A DNA stretch of 64,000 nucleotides from Corynebacterium sp. HS2168-gen11 (GCF_024834075.1 NZ_JANUXR010000002.1:62001-126000), one strand, 5' to 3'. Positions 1 to 10,046 are shown, counted from the first letter of the stretch. The notes: generated by a model not told the origin, from the letters alone. Program-made: numbers and translations.

Positions 1-476
1 GCTCCAAGCACGAATAAGAACACAGCGGTAAACACGAATGCTACCGTCCACTTGCGTTCATTGGCTTTTAAACCTGGAGTAATAAAACCCCAAATTTGAT
101 ACAACCACACAGGTGAAGCCAAGACTGTTCCTGCAAGTGCGCCGACTTTGAGGCGCAGCAGCAACATGTCAAAAGGTGTGGTTGCAATCAAACGACATTC
201 CCCATCGAGTGTGAGTACTGCACGCTTATCCGGAGGAAGCTCACAATATGGGCCACGCAGGATCTCACCAAGACTTTTGAGACCAAACAGTTCAGTTTGA
301 TACCAAATAAACCCTATGATTGTGGCGATGACTAACCAGATGACGGAGATAATCACACGTCGACGCAACTCTTTCAAGTGCTCAACAAGCGTCATCGTGC
401 CATCTGGATTAGCGTTCTGACGGAAGCGTTGAAAACGTTTCCGCTCAGTCGTGAGAGAAGCAGGTGATGTGCTCAT
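1..476 (-). CDS. tatC: TatC, twin-arginine translocase subunit (N-terminal part, truncated by window edge)
   Basis: Core membrane subunit of the Tat translocase, which exports folded proteins and recognises the twin-arginine signal. About 158 N-terminal codons are present; the C-terminus lies before base 1. The translation opens MSTSPASLTTERKRFQRF and carries the conserved cytoplasmic motif LVEHLKELRRR, followed by a first transmembrane helix (VIISVIWLVIATIIGFIWY). A periplasmic stretch and a later helix follow, as in the family. The start is the ATG at 476-474, 27 nt after the tatA stop, so tatA and tatC probably share a transcript. Identification is firm; only the missing end is unknown. 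Confidence 0.93.
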   Translation of the reverse strand, partial: MSTSPASLTTERKRFQRFRQNANPDGTMTLVEHLKELRRRVIISVIWLVIATIIGFIWYQTELFGLKSLGEILRGPYCELPPDKRAVLTLDGECRLIATTPFDMLLLRLKVGALAGTVLASPVWLYQIWGFITPGLKANERKWTVAFVFTAVFLFVLG

Positions 477-503
477 AATCAAAGCTATACAGCTTTATAC
501 GGC

Positions 504-785
504 CTACAGCTGATTTGGCTGGCCTGGAGTATGAGGATCGATAGATTCAACAACTGGTTGTTGTACCGGAGTAATCGGCGAAGGCGTGATTTGCTGCTGC
601 TGTTGCTGGAGTGCACGCTGCTGCTCTTCGAAGCGCTTATCGTCGTTGCTCATCTCTTTGACTTCGGACTTGAAGATACGCATCGAGCGGCCCAGGGAAC
701 GAGCTGCATCAGGGAGCTTCTTTGCGCCGAAAAGCAAAATGATAAGTACGAAGATAATACCGAGCTCGAGTGGTCCTAGGGACAT
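504..785 (-). CDS. tatA: TatA, twin-arginine translocase pore subunit
   Basis: Small Tat component that oligomerises to let folded proteins cross the membrane. The 93-residue product has the standard order: a short N-terminal membrane helix (residues about 5-21), the [18 protein letters not shown] amphipathic helix with its hinge, and an unstructured tail. The tail is rich in glutamine (a run of QQQQQ) and proline. I start at the ATG at 785, which gives [10 protein letters not shown]; a longer reading from 812 would put charged residues before the helix, which is unlike the family. An AAAGGA ribosome site lies 11 nt upstream. tatC follows directly. TatA rather than TatB fits the short length, but no separate tatB is visible here. 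Confidence 0.92.
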   Translation of the reverse strand: MSLGPLELGIIFVLIILLFGAKKLPDAARSLGRSMRIFKSEVKEMSNDDKRFEEQQRALQQQQQQITPSPITPVQQPVVESIDPHTPGQPNQL

Positions 786-852
786 GAGGGTCACGGTCCT
801 TTCACGATACAAAAACTTGAAGTTGCTAATGCCAATAGTAACAAGAAATAAC

Positions 853-886
853 CATCAGACACGTTTGAAATCAGACTTGTCTGATG
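853..886 (-). terminator. Hairpin behind pafC
   Basis: Arms CATCAGACA (853-861) and TGTCTGATG (878-886), with a nested TCAGAC/GTCTGA pair inside. Read on the minus strand the hairpin is followed by a T-rich stretch, so it probably ends the paf transcript and separates it from tatAC. Confidence 0.6.
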
Positions 887-892
887 TCTTAT

Positions 893-1843
893 TTATTTCC
901 TATCATCATACGCCTTTAATGCCGTTGCCGCCCGATTACGCACCGATTGGACGAAGTTTCGTGGTTCTAAGACCGTAATATCGCCACCATGTGCTAACAC
1001 AAGTTGCTCCAACCACGAAGTCGAGACCAGCGAGAGCACTGCTTCCACGCTGCCATCTTCATAGACTGTGTAATCAATAGTTGGGATAGTTGAGATCAAC
1101 CAAGCAGAGGCTGGACGGACGAAAATCTTGGCGTGTTCGGTTGCCTGTTGTAACCCAAATGGATCTGTTGCGTCATAAGCTGTAGCATCTCGCGGTATAT
1201 CCGCAGCAACGGTGAGCACTTCTAGATCTTGCATATACTCAATTCTGAACGTACGTTTTTCTGCCACGTGATGATCAAATGCTGCAACGTATTCGTGACG
1301 ATCATGGCGAAATAATCGTATGATCGACACAGTTTTGTCACTCACCGTATCTTTTGTACGGGAGTAGTACGAAAAACGCAGTTGCATGCCTGACTGGAGC
1401 GCTTGCATGCATACTTCTAGTTTCGCAGCGTGCGGATCGTCGTCTTCGATAGAGTCCGCCACTGCGATTTCATTATGCGGCAAGATCTCACGAATCTTTT
1501 GTGCAGCGCTGATAACAGCTTTTTTATCGACTAATCCTGCATATCCACGCAGCTGCTCTAACACAAGCAATAAGGCATTCGCTTCGGTAGTGGTTAAACG
1601 AATTGGACGATTCATACCTTGGTCTTCTAAAACGGTAATTGTCCGACCGGTATCAATCCAATCGACTAGCTCATCGTGATACTGTCCAACTCCGCAGCAG
1701 TGTAATCGCTCGAGATATTGCATCACGCGACGTCGTGGTAGTCCTAAATCTTCTGCTACTTCCAACACATCGCGATGTGGATGCTGTCGGAAATATGGCA
1801 AAAGATTTAGCATGTGCACAATATCTAAATAATCTTTATGCAT
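893..1843 (-). CDS. pafC: PafC, WYL-domain transcriptional regulator
   Basis: Second subunit of the PafBC regulator, known from mycobacteria as the activator of the RecA-independent DNA-damage response. The 316-residue product has an N-terminal winged helix (HRDVLEVAEDLGLPRRRVM) and a C-terminal WYL domain that ends with the WCX extension. The pafB stop overlaps the start region (GTGATG). The ATG at 1843 has GGAG at good spacing, so I prefer it to the GTG at 1846. The gene is last in the dop-pup-pafA-pafB-pafC run and is translationally coupled to pafB. Its link to pupylation is chiefly genomic co-location, as in mycobacteria. Confidence 0.88.
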   Translation of the reverse strand: MHKDYLDIVHMLNLLPYFRQHPHRDVLEVAEDLGLPRRRVMQYLERLHCCGVGQYHDELVDWIDTGRTITVLEDQGMNRPIRLTTTEANALLLVLEQLRGYAGLVDKKAVISAAQKIREILPHNEIAVADSIEDDDPHAAKLEVCMQALQSGMQLRFSYYSRTKDTVSDKTVSIIRLFRHDRHEYVAAFDHHVAEKRTFRIEYMQDLEVLTVAADIPRDATAYDATDPFGLQQATEHAKIFVRPASAWLISTIPTIDYTVYEDGSVEAVLSLVSTSWLEQLVLAHGGDITVLEPRNFVQSVRNRAATALKAYDDRK

Positions 1844-2844
1844 CACAGCTCCTCAGCAGCAAGATGAGCAAAGATCGCGCGAATATCATTGCGGAGATCT
1901 TCTGGTTCAAGAACAACAACTGCAGGGGCAAGGATGAGCGCTTGACGTTTCAACCAGTTCGCATCAACGTCGACAAGCGTATAGCGATCATCTTCTTGCA
2001 TAGTGGCTTTGGCGCGAAGTTCTGCGCCGTGGCCATCTTGAATCCTGACTACTGCGGTGATTCGTTGTTCATTGCGTTGCAGCTGTGCGATGACATAGCT
2101 GTGCAAAGAAGTATTGTCAGGAGGAAGGTGGAATGGGCCATACTGTTGGAAAAATTCATCATCAGCATCGTAAGCTTCAAAATCCGATAACTTGATATAT
2201 CGAAATGTGCGCGGTGCTTGGCGTTCTAAATCGAAACCGACGAGATAGACACGTTCTTGGTAGGTAATAAGACCCCATGGATCCATCCAGCGAGGCTCGA
2301 GATCAGCTGCGACCGTGCGCTGAAAATAGAACCCTAATCGCTGGTGCTTCCGACAAGCTTGAACAATTAGTTCAAGATCTGTGCTACTGACCTCATCAAT
2401 ATCGCTGCGACTTTGAACCTCAAGCTGTGTGCCAAGTTGTGCTGTCGCTCCGGAAGCTGCCAGTTTCATCCATCCAGAACGCGCAAATGTGGCTAATTCA
2501 CCGACCGTTCCGAACTTTCCGGCTAATCGCAAAACTGTGGCCTCAGCCTGTGTAAACTGCACCGCTGGCAGAGGATATTCTTGAGCATCGAGTTGCCACG
2601 ATAAGGTGGTGCCATTGCGAAGCGTTTCAATAGGCACACCAGTGGATACCAGTTTTGCCACATCTCGATGGATGAGACGATTAATCGCGCTATCGGTACG
2701 TTGCTGTCCATGTTGATCACACGCATAGCCTGGTACTTTTTTCTTAATACTTTCAACAGTTAAATACTGTTCACCCTGTGTTGCAGTATTAAGAAATGCA
2801 AAAGTGAGATTCGTGAGACGATCGAGTTGATCGATACTAGCCAT
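1843..2844 (-). CDS. pafB: PafB, WYL-domain transcriptional regulator
   Basis: Partner of PafC in a heterodimeric WYL regulator. The 333-residue protein begins MASIDQLDRLTNLTFAFLNT, a typical PafB N-terminus leading into a helix-turn-helix. A WYL domain follows in the second half (around YFQRTVAADLEPRWMDPWGL) with a C-terminal extension. I use the ATG at 2844, which overlaps the end of pafA by 8 nt; the open frame runs back to 2922 but only inside pafA. Tight overlap on both sides indicates one operon with translational coupling. Function by family: DNA-damage regulation together with PafC, with the WYL domain sensing an unidentified effector, probably single-stranded DNA. Confidence 0.88.
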   Translation of the reverse strand: MASIDQLDRLTNLTFAFLNTATQGEQYLTVESIKKKVPGYACDQHGQQRTDSAINRLIHRDVAKLVSTGVPIETLRNGTTLSWQLDAQEYPLPAVQFTQAEATVLRLAGKFGTVGELATFARSGWMKLAASGATAQLGTQLEVQSRSDIDEVSSTDLELIVQACRKHQRLGFYFQRTVAADLEPRWMDPWGLITYQERVYLVGFDLERQAPRTFRYIKLSDFEAYDADDEFFQQYGPFHLPPDNTSLHSYVIAQLQRNEQRITAVVRIQDGHGAELRAKATMQEDDRYTLVDVDANWLKRQALILAPAVVVLEPEDLRNDIRAIFAHLAAEEL

Positions 2845-4231
2845 GAGTATGTGCCTCCATTGTCGCGAGTAATGCCTCAACACGTGAGTCCACAGCAAGG
2901 AACGGATCTCCCATTTCCACAATTTGTGGCTCTGGGCGAATGATTTTTACTCGTAACCAGTCCGCGGAATAGTCGACTCCAAGCTCTCGTGCACGTTGAA
3001 TAAACGCGCCTCGTAACGCCGCACGAGTCGTTGCCGGCGGATGATTGATTGCGTGGGTAACAGCTTCTTCTGCAATCCACGTATTGATCAATCCTTTAGC
3101 TTGCAGCACGGATGCTAAGCCACGCTGTGGTCGGATATCGTGATACGCCAAGTCGATTTGCGCTAATTTTGGATGCGAAAAATCTGTCGGATCCACCCCA
3201 AGTCGCTGTTGATAACGCCGCAATAATTGCAGCTTGATTGCCCAATCAATGTCGCGGTCAATCAAACTTAGATGATCAGTTTCGATTGCCTCAAGTGTGC
3301 GTTGCCAAAGTTCAATAACTTTTGCCATTTCAGCGTTTGAGGTCCCTTGGCCATCTGGACGTTGCTGTAACCATCGTGTTGCTGCAGCAAGATACCCGCG
3401 TTGGACTTCTAGTGCAGTGACTGTTCGACCATCTTGAAGCGTGAGCACTGCTGATCCAGTACGATCGCGGGAAATATCTTGAATTGCTCGAATATCTTTG
3501 TCCAGTGGATATTCTGGCAGTTCAAACCCTGCTTCAATCATTTCCAATACCAAACAGGTTGCTCCTACCTTCAGGGCAAAGGATGGCTGCGCGACATTGG
3601 TATCGCCAACAATGACATGCAGTCTACGGTATTTATGAGAATCAGCATGTGGTTCATCACGGGTATTAATAATTGGCCGAGATCGTGTGGTTGCACTCGA
3701 AACACCTTCCCACACATGATCGGCACGCTGGGAAAGCTGGAAGCTTCCATCTTTGACCGATCCTGCGCCGCAAATGAGCTGTCGAGTAATTAAAAACGGC
3801 AATAATGCTTTGCCGAGAGTTTTTAACACAACCTCGCGCCCGACCAAATAATTCTCATGACACCCATAAGAATTGCCCACTGAGTCGAGATTATTCTTTA
3901 GTACATATACCGTACCCGGAAGCCCATCGGCTTTGAGGGTTTCTTCTGCCTGTCGCGCGAGCGTTTCGACGATCCGGTCACCAGCTTGTTCATATGCCAG
4001 AAGCTGGCTTAATGAATCGCACTCAGCTGTTGCAATTTCTGGATGTGAACCAACATCTAAGTACAAGCGTGAGCCATTGATGGTGAAAATATTTGAGCTT
4101 TGCCATTGCTCTAATACAGGGCGGAACATAACACGAGCTAATTCATCAGTATTGACATTGCGATGTTGCCCAGTGTGGGTATATGTCAAACCGTATTCAG
4201 TCTCAATGCCCATGATCCGCCGGACAAACAT
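2837..4231 (-). CDS. pafA: PafA, Pup--protein ligase
   Basis: Uses ATP to join the C-terminal glutamate of Pup to lysines of target proteins. The 464-residue protein has the glutamine-synthetase-like fold signature near its N-terminus (RRIMGIETEYGLTYTH), followed by NGSRLYLDVGSHPE, NNLDSVGNSYGCHENYL and NTRDEPHAD, all shared with Dop and PafA. It follows pup with no gap. PafA is told from its paralogue Dop upstream by the short N-terminal loop, since Dop carries an extra loop after the nucleotide-binding start. The start at 4231 could be six residues too early (MGIETEYG at 4213), but family members carry a short N-terminal extension here. Confidence 0.93.
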   Translation of the reverse strand: MFVRRIMGIETEYGLTYTHTGQHRNVNTDELARVMFRPVLEQWQSSNIFTINGSRLYLDVGSHPEIATAECDSLSQLLAYEQAGDRIVETLARQAEETLKADGLPGTVYVLKNNLDSVGNSYGCHENYLVGREVVLKTLGKALLPFLITRQLICGAGSVKDGSFQLSQRADHVWEGVSSATTRSRPIINTRDEPHADSHKYRRLHVIVGDTNVAQPSFALKVGATCLVLEMIEAGFELPEYPLDKDIRAIQDISRDRTGSAVLTLQDGRTVTALEVQRGYLAAATRWLQQRPDGQGTSNAEMAKVIELWQRTLEAIETDHLSLIDRDIDWAIKLQLLRRYQQRLGVDPTDFSHPKLAQIDLAYHDIRPQRGLASVLQAKGLINTWIAEEAVTHAINHPPATTRAALRGAFIQRARELGVDYSADWLRVKIIRPEPQIVEMGDPFLAVDSRVEALLATMEAHTHG

Positions 4232-4423
4232 CTATTCGCCACCTTTTTGTACATATGAACGGACAAATTCTTCAGCGTTGTTTTCCAACAAGCCATCAAT
4301 TTCATCTAATAAATCATCTACACCAGTGGTGTGCAATTGAGACAGTCCGGCACTGACGACCTCTGGCAATTCAGCGTCATCGGAATTACCGCCACCGTGT
4401 ACTTGAAATGTTCCCATAATCAC
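4232..4423 (-). CDS. pup: Pup, prokaryotic ubiquitin-like protein ending in GGE
   Basis: The 63-residue protein tag. The conserved C-terminal half is clear: [20 protein letters not shown], then [10 protein letters not shown]. It ends directly in glutamate, so unlike mycobacterial Pup (GGQ) it needs no deamidation before ligation; C. glutamicum Pup is known to be the same. The start is probably GTG at 4423, abutting the dop stop, with an AAAGG site 7 nt upstream; an ATG two codons on is the alternative. The stop is directly followed by pafA. In mycobacteria the proteasome genes prcB and prcA lie between pup and pafA; here the genes touch and prcBA are absent. Confidence 0.95.
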   Translation of the reverse strand: MIMGTFQVHGGGNSDDAELPEVVSAGLSQLHTTGVDDLLDEIDGLLENNAEEFVRSYVQKGGE

Positions 4424-5908
4424 TCACATACCTTTCTGCTCTAAGTGCTGGAGAAGTTGTGCCCCTGATTCATAGTGATCGAGCACATCTGCCACGTCAG
4501 TGAGGGTAAACGCATACGGATCTGAAAGCATCACTCGTACACCATCGATGACAACACTTTCCCAGCTGGCACTTTCTACGCGCACATGCTTCTCAAGTAT
4601 GATACGTCCTCGAAAGTACGCGCGGGTATTTGTGGGGGGATGAAATGCTGCCTGCGCAATCTCATCAGGTGTGGCAAGTGTGCGCATACGATTATTGCGC
4701 ACAAGGGCGTGATACAAACTCTTAGCCGGATCAATATCGGCATATTGAAGATCGATTAAGGCTAATTTCGGGTCGGTTTCTGCCACTCCTTGCTCAATAT
4801 AGTGCGAAATCAGTGACCATTTTGCACACCAATCGAGGCGATCAGCACATCCTTGGAATCCTTTGGTGGCAAGCAACTGCATAATTTCGCCCCACAGCGG
4901 ATATACCTGTTCATCTGGTGTCACGCGATGATAATACTCAGTGAGTATTTCAAGAGCAGTTAACATCCGACCATCGCGTAATGTGAGTTTGTGGGATAAC
5001 GAAAGATCATAGGACACTGCTGCGACCTCGCTGACGGCGTCGATAAGCGCAAGATCAGAAAAATCTACTCCAGCTTCAATGGCGTCTAAGACTAAGGACG
5101 TGATTCCAAGTTTTAAGAGTATGGAGGTTTGTGACATGTTCGCGTCGCCAATGATCACATGGAGGCGGCCGTACTGATCTGCGTTGGCGTGTGGCTCGTC
5201 GCGAGTGTTGATAATGCCTCGATTGAGGGTAGTTTCGAGGGAAATTTCTTGCTCAATATAATCTGCTCGCTGCGAAATTTGGAACCCTGCGACTTCCCCA
5301 GCTTGACCTTTGCCCCAGCGTCCTGCACCGATGATGACTTGGCGCGTGACAAATAGCGGAATTAATGCTTGGGCTAAACGATCGAAATCGGTGCTGCGGT
5401 GGTACAAATAGTTTTCGTGGCTACCGTAACTTGCACCTTTACCATCGACATTATTTTTATAAATCTTTAATGCCGGGCACGGGTCATGATGCTGCAAAAT
5501 AGACTGATTCGCCTGAGTTAATTCCGCAACTAAACTTACTGCGCGTTGCATCACAAGATCCCCTGCTTGGTCATAAACCATTGCTTGATAAGGCGAATCT
5601 GTTTCAGGTGAGGAGTACTCAGGATGCGCATGATCAACATACAAACGTCCACCGTTAGCTAGCATCACATTTGCTACACCTAAAGCATCAGCGGCGACCA
5701 CTGGCACATGTTGATAGCGTTTTAAATCAAAACCACGCTGGTCACGCAATGGATGTTCCGAGGCATAATCCCACCTCGTACCGGCTGAGTGTTGTTCCAG
5801 GCGGCCAAACGCAACTACTGCATGCGTTGAGGTAATAATTGGCGATATGGTGGGATCAGTTGGAGTGGCAATACCGTATTCGGTTTCGGTTCCTATAATC
5901 CGGCTCAT
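4424..5908 (-). CDS. dop: Dop, depupylase (deamidase of Pup in other lineages)
   Basis: A PafA paralogue that removes Pup from tagged proteins. With a Pup that already ends in Glu, depupylation is the only role expected here. The 494-residue product begins [18 protein letters not shown]. It carries the Dop-specific insertion soon after the start (residues about 40-80) and the shared motifs [34 protein letters not shown] and [19 protein letters not shown]. The ATG at 5908 overlaps the arc stop (ATGA), and the gene ends at the pup start. The longer open frame to 5977 lies inside arc and lacks the motif at the expected distance. Confidence 0.93.
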   Translation of the reverse strand: MSRIIGTETEYGIATPTDPTISPIITSTHAVVAFGRLEQHSAGTRWDYASEHPLRDQRGFDLKRYQHVPVVAADALGVANVMLANGGRLYVDHAHPEYSSPETDSPYQAMVYDQAGDLVMQRAVSLVAELTQANQSILQHHDPCPALKIYKNNVDGKGASYGSHENYLYHRSTDFDRLAQALIPLFVTRQVIIGAGRWGKGQAGEVAGFQISQRADYIEQEISLETTLNRGIINTRDEPHANADQYGRLHVIIGDANMSQTSILLKLGITSLVLDAIEAGVDFSDLALIDAVSEVAAVSYDLSLSHKLTLRDGRMLTALEILTEYYHRVTPDEQVYPLWGEIMQLLATKGFQGCADRLDWCAKWSLISHYIEQGVAETDPKLALIDLQYADIDPAKSLYHALVRNNRMRTLATPDEIAQAAFHPPTNTRAYFRGRIILEKHVRVESASWESVVIDGVRVMLSDPYAFTLTDVADVLDHYESGAQLLQHLEQKGM

Positions 5909-7428
5909 GGTGTGCTTGTTCCTATCACTCTTACATGGCGAACGTTGAGGCCATGGCGACCTATAATACGACTCCACTCTTCAGGATTGGTAGTATTTGG
6001 CATATCTTCGCTTTCGCGATATTCAGCATCAACCGCCTGCTGCAAGCGACGTTCAGTAATGCCAGATGCATCACCTTCCAGATGCGCTTTGATGGCAAAT
6101 TTCTTGGCACGATCAACAATATTGGCGATCATTGCACCAGAGATGAAATCACGGTAATGCAAAATCTCCAGACTTCCATCAAGCAGCGTTAATTCTACGT
6201 ATGGACGATCGGCATACATATAGTCCACTACTCCAGCAATAAGCTGAGCTGCGGGGGCGGCAGTTGGTAATGAGTCGCGCAGATGCTTTGCAAAAATATC
6301 CACAGCTTGGTACTTCGTAGGACGCTCAATACGAATCTTGATGTCCAAGCGTCCTGGGCGCAAAATTGCCGGATCGATCAGTTCTTCGCGGTTGGTAGCA
6401 CCGATAACGATGACATTGCTTAAACGTTCGACGCCATCAATTTCAGTTAATAACTGCGGTACGACGGTGGTTTCCATATCCGAAGACACACCCGAACCAC
6501 GAGTACGGAAAATCGATTCCATTTCATCAAAAAAGATAATGACCGGGCGCCCATCTTCAGCTAATTCTCGCGCCCGTTCAAAAATCATACGAATGCGTCG
6601 TTCCGTTTCACCTACGTATTTATTTAATAACTCAGGGCCTTTGACATTAATAAAATAGCTGCGGCTTTCTAAGCCAATCCGTTGTGCGAGCGAATGCGCA
6701 ACAGCCTTGGCAATTAAGGTTTTTCCACAACCTGGAGGGCCGTATAAGAGCACACCCTTGGGTGGGTGCAAATCATAGGTGCGATATAAGTCTGGATGTA
6801 AAAATGGCAGTTCGACAGCATCTTGAATCTGCTCAATTTGAGTGTGCAAGCCGCCAATATCGGCATAGGAAACAGTCGGAACTTCTTCTAATGCAAGACG
6901 TTGGATCTCAGTTTTTGGGATCACTTCAAAGATATAGCCAGCCTTGGTATCTACCAAGACAGTATCGCCTGCACGTGGTTGTCTGGTTTGGGCGGTTGTG
7001 ACAGAAGCCGCAAGCTTGACGACGTACTCTTCCCCATTATGATCAGCAATGACACCACGCTTATCGTCGATAAGCTCAAGAAGCGTGGCTAAATGTCCGG
7101 TGTGAGAATAGCCCGTGACTTCTACAATGTGTAAATTCTCGCCAATGCGAACCTGGACTCCAGGGTGCATCAATTCAGTTGCAACTCCAGGTGCAACAGT
7201 TAAGCGCATATGCCGTTGTGCGGTAAAGACTTCTGCTGTGTTGGTTACTGGCGACCACTCTAATAAGGTGCCATATGTGGAAGGCGGAGTGGCAAGCTGT
7301 TCTACTTGGGCAGATAATTGTGCCAACTGTTCGCGTGAAGCACGCAGCAGTTCTGCCAATTTTTGATTGCGGGCAGCAAGCTGCGCGTTTGCTTGTTCTA
7401 AGCGAGAGGTTTCTGCAGAAGATTGCAT
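5905..7428 (-). CDS. arc: ARC, AAA+ ATPase of the pupylation system (Mpa orthologue)
   Basis: Forms a hexameric ATPase ring that binds Pup through N-terminal coiled coils and unfolds tagged proteins. In 507 residues: a coiled coil (about 5-50), tandem OB folds (about 55-180), then one AAA+ module with Walker A GPPGCGKT (near 231), Walker [11 protein letters not shown] (near 297) and arginine-finger region [13 protein letters not shown]. The C-terminus is VRVIGTSTP and lacks the GQYL-type tail that mycobacterial Mpa uses to dock on the proteasome. This agrees with the absence of prcBA: the ring must act as an unfoldase alone or with another partner. First gene of the paf transcript. A weak AAAGG lies 13 nt before the start. 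Confidence 0.92.
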   Translation of the reverse strand: MQSSAETSRLEQANAQLAARNQKLAELLRASREQLAQLSAQVEQLATPPSTYGTLLEWSPVTNTAEVFTAQRHMRLTVAPGVATELMHPGVQVRIGENLHIVEVTGYSHTGHLATLLELIDDKRGVIADHNGEEYVVKLAASVTTAQTRQPRAGDTVLVDTKAGYIFEVIPKTEIQRLALEEVPTVSYADIGGLHTQIEQIQDAVELPFLHPDLYRTYDLHPPKGVLLYGPPGCGKTLIAKAVAHSLAQRIGLESRSYFINVKGPELLNKYVGETERRIRMIFERARELAEDGRPVIIFFDEMESIFRTRGSGVSSDMETTVVPQLLTEIDGVERLSNVIVIGATNREELIDPAILRPGRLDIKIRIERPTKYQAVDIFAKHLRDSLPTAAPAAQLIAGVVDYMYADRPYVELTLLDGSLEILHYRDFISGAMIANIVDRAKKFAIKAHLEGDASGITERRLQQAVDAEYRESEDMPNTTNPEEWSRIIGRHGLNVRHVRVIGTSTP

Positions 7429-7914
7429 CTGTCGTTGTATACCTTTGCGTATGCCAACTTCGATTTTCGACGCATGTGCATCGCAACCGATAGCTGAAGA
7501 AATGTTTCACCTACAGCATTGCCAGCATAAACGGCACACTGTTGGGTCAAACCACTAGTAAAACCTAGATGAAGTTATAGACAGTAGGAAGCCCTACTCT
7601 TTTGGGTGGTCCAAGCGTTGGTGTAACCATATGGGATGGTTTCGAGAACGATTGCCATCATGGAGATCAGTGTATATGCCATAGTACTTGCTGTGGATCA
7701 TTGGCACACCGTGTGATCCTATGACCATACTTGCGTCCCTATATTGGGATCATGCAGACAGGCAACTGAAAGCATGCCACGACTCTGTACAAGCGCACTG
7801 CCGCAATAGTATCCATGTGCTGCAAGCTCGCCAGTCTTGTCACACGTATGCGACAGTGTCCTTTGACAAGTCAAAAGGCACTGTCGCATGTGTTGTGAAT
7901 CTGCAATGTGAAAA
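7429..7914. other. Intergenic region between arc and trmI (486 bp)
   Basis: No open frame here resembles a protein. It should hold the promoter of the arc-dop-pup-paf transcript (toward 7428) and the end of the trmI transcript. The only strong structure is the inverted repeat at 7848-7889, listed separately. Confidence 0.6.
7848..7889 (-). terminator. Long inverted repeat downstream of trmI
   Basis: Arms ATGCGACAGTG (7848-7858) and CACTGTCGCAT (7879-7889) continue inward as CCTTTGAC / TCAAAAGG with one mismatch. It lies 26 bp beyond the trmI stop and probably ends that transcript, although no clear T-run follows. Confidence 0.5.
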
Positions 7915-8751
7915 TTACTTGCGTGCGCGGCGCTGTGGACGTGGTGGCGTCACACCATCAGCCAGCCTGCGAGTCCATACCAAAAATGCGGTATGCGCAT
8001 TCATGCGATGTTCTGGTCGGGTGGCAAGGCCTTCCACACGCCATTCACGCACTAAAGATTCCCACGCGCGTGGCTCAGTGAAACACTTTTGCTCACGAAT
8101 GCCTTCCATAACCTTCATTAACTGCGGCACGGTTGCCACATAGGTCATCAGCACACCACCTGGCTGCAGCAAATCCTTACAGGTTTCCAAGCACTCCCAT
8201 GGTGCAAGCATGTCAAGAATAATACGATCAACTGGGCCACCGAGGTCAGCAACGGTAACCTCTTTGAGATCGCCTAAACGTGGATGCCAATTTGCTGGAC
8301 GTCCTTGGAAATATTGATCCACATTGGACTCAGCAAATTCGAGGTGATCTTCCCGAATTTCGTAGGAAAATACTTCACCCTTCTCGCCTACTGCACGCAG
8401 CAAGGACATTGAGAGCGCACCTGAGCCTGCACCAGCTTCAAGTACTCGTGCCCCTGGAAAAATATCGCCTTCGGTCAAGATTTGTGCTGAGTCTTTCGGA
8501 TAAATCACCGCTGCACCACGTGGCATAGACAACACGTGATCAACAAGTAAGTGGCGGAAACACAGATACTCATATCCTTGCTCCGACTTGACCACAGTGC
8601 CTTCGTCATTGCCGATAATATCGTCGTGATGGATGGCACCCTTATGAGTGAAATACGAGGCGCCTGCCTCAAGCACAATAGTTGCGTGACGACGCTTCGG
8701 ATCAGTCAGTTGTACACGATCGCCTGGTTGAAAAGGTCCGGAATAAGCCAT
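7915..8751 (-). CDS. trmI: TrmI, tRNA (adenine-58-N1)-methyltransferase
   Basis: Methylates N1 of A58 in the T-loop of tRNAs using S-adenosylmethionine. The 278-residue protein has the family N-terminal beta domain (MAYSGPFQPGDRVQLTDPK) followed by a Rossmann methyltransferase domain with SAM motif VLEAGAGSGALS and the motif-IV region IILDMLAPWECLE. It ends with a basic tail (PPRPQRRARK). It starts 6 nt after the stop of the M18 aminopeptidase and is likely cotranscribed with it. From memory, trmI lies near the Pup ATPase in other actinobacteria too. Confidence 0.93.
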   Translation of the reverse strand: MAYSGPFQPGDRVQLTDPKRRHATIVLEAGASYFTHKGAIHHDDIIGNDEGTVVKSEQGYEYLCFRHLLVDHVLSMPRGAAVIYPKDSAQILTEGDIFPGARVLEAGAGSGALSMSLLRAVGEKGEVFSYEIREDHLEFAESNVDQYFQGRPANWHPRLGDLKEVTVADLGGPVDRIILDMLAPWECLETCKDLLQPGGVLMTYVATVPQLMKVMEGIREQKCFTEPRAWESLVREWRVEGLATRPEHRMNAHTAFLVWTRRLADGVTPPRPQRRARK

Positions 8752-8757
8752 GTGTAT

Positions 8758-10026
8758 CTACGCTACCAGATAGGAGTGCAGGCAAGCAGTGAACGCTACC
8801 AGATCGGAAACATGACACATCTCGCGTGCAGAATGCATGCTTAACAAAGGAATACCAACATCAACAGTCTCAATGCCAAGACGTGTCGAAGAAATCGGGC
8901 CAATAGTTGAGCCACATGGCACTGCATTATTACCCACAAACACTTGCGTTTCCACCCCGGCGCGACGACATGCTTGGATCCACAGGGCTTCGGTTTGAGC
9001 AGTTGATGCGTAGCGCTGATTCGCATTGATTTTCAGCGCTGGTCCTTGACCAAGCAGTGGGAAGTTTTCGCTGTCGTGACGATCTGGATAATTTGGATGG
9101 ATCGAATGCGCAGCATCGGCGGAGACACAGGAGGAACGAGCAAAAATTTGGTGCAGTTCATCGCTAGTTGCACCAAGGGCTGTTGCAGTGCGAGTCAAGA
9201 GATTTTCAAGTAGTGGGCCGCCTGCACCGGTTGCAGAAGCAGAACCGACTTCTTCATGGTCGAAGCACGCTAAAACCAAGCAATCATTGGAATCGATGTT
9301 CTGGCTCTCGTAGGTGTGCTTTGCCTGGATCATTGCTTGGAGCCCTGGGTATACGGAGCTGAGGTTATCAAGGCGTGCTGCAGCTAAAAACTCCTGCTTA
9401 TGGCCGAAGGTTTGAGCTGGTTCGGTTGGAACCGTAATCAGATCGTGCGCCAGAATATCACCTGGTTGTACCCCTGCTGCTGCCGCAACAATTTCGAGAA
9501 TCGAAGTTTCAGGGTTGTTTACCGCAAAAATTGGTTGGAGATGGCGTTGCCGATCAATGCTGAAGGTATCATTGGCGCTGCGATCTAAATGAATTGCCAG
9601 GTGCGGGATGCGTAACAGTGATTCGGTGTGCACTAACGCGGTGGTGCCGTCGGCAAGCGCGAGACTACCAGCGAGGCTTAATTCGCGATCGAACCAGGAT
9701 GGAAGAATTGGGCCACCATAAACTTCGACGCCTGCTTGCTGGAAACCTGCGCCGGTGCGGTCGCCGTTGAATTTTAGTTTGAAGCCTGGGGAGTCGGTAT
9801 GTGCTCCGATGATGCGAAATGATGATAAGTGTTGCAAGGTGGTTGGGATATACCAGGCTAATAAGGCGCCATTTTTGATCATATAGTGCCCGCCTGGGGT
9901 GGCATCCCAAGGTTGGTCTTCGTGTTGTGCTTGGAAGCCATTGGCAGCGAGCAATGCCGCACCAGCATGGGCGGCGTGGTAGGAACTTGGTGACTGCGCG
10001 AGATAGTCAATGAAGTTTTGAATCAT
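8758..10026 (-). CDS. apeB: M18 family aminopeptidase
   Basis: Cytosolic metallo-aminopeptidase of the M18 (aspartyl aminopeptidase) family, binuclear zinc. The 422-residue length is usual. Metal-site motifs are visible: GAHTDSPGFKLK (His and Asp ligands), CFDHEEVGSASATGAGG (the Glu pair), SADAAHSIHPNYPD, and a C-terminal SMHSAREMCHVSD with the last His. The start at 10026 (MIQNFIDYLAQSPSSYHAA) matches the family N-terminus. It has no ribosome site; instead a TACACT -10 box lies 7 nt upstream, consistent with a leaderless mRNA. Divergent from the RecB-like gene; cotranscribed with trmI. The gene symbol follows common usage for the family. Confidence 0.9.
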   Translation of the reverse strand: MIQNFIDYLAQSPSSYHAAHAGAALLAANGFQAQHEDQPWDATPGGHYMIKNGALLAWYIPTTLQHLSSFRIIGAHTDSPGFKLKFNGDRTGAGFQQAGVEVYGGPILPSWFDRELSLAGSLALADGTTALVHTESLLRIPHLAIHLDRSANDTFSIDRQRHLQPIFAVNNPETSILEIVAAAAGVQPGDILAHDLITVPTEPAQTFGHKQEFLAAARLDNLSSVYPGLQAMIQAKHTYESQNIDSNDCLVLACFDHEEVGSASATGAGGPLLENLLTRTATALGATSDELHQIFARSSCVSADAAHSIHPNYPDRHDSENFPLLGQGPALKINANQRYASTAQTEALWIQACRRAGVETQVFVGNNAVPCGSTIGPISSTRLGIETVDVGIPLLSMHSAREMCHVSDLVAFTACLHSYLVA

Positions 10027-10033
10027 GACTTCT

Positions 10034-10039
10034 AGTGTA
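10034..10039 (-). promoter_or_regulatory. -10 box of the M18 aminopeptidase
   Basis: TACACT on the minus strand, 7 nt before the ATG at 10026. There is no Shine-Dalgarno sequence. The spacing would place the transcription start at or next to the A of the start codon. Confidence 0.55.
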
Positions 10040-10046
10040 GGTCAGA

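Noticed and set aside
586..978. Cys-rich plus-strand frame over tatA
   Set aside because: The complement of the glutamine run in TatA; no independent support.
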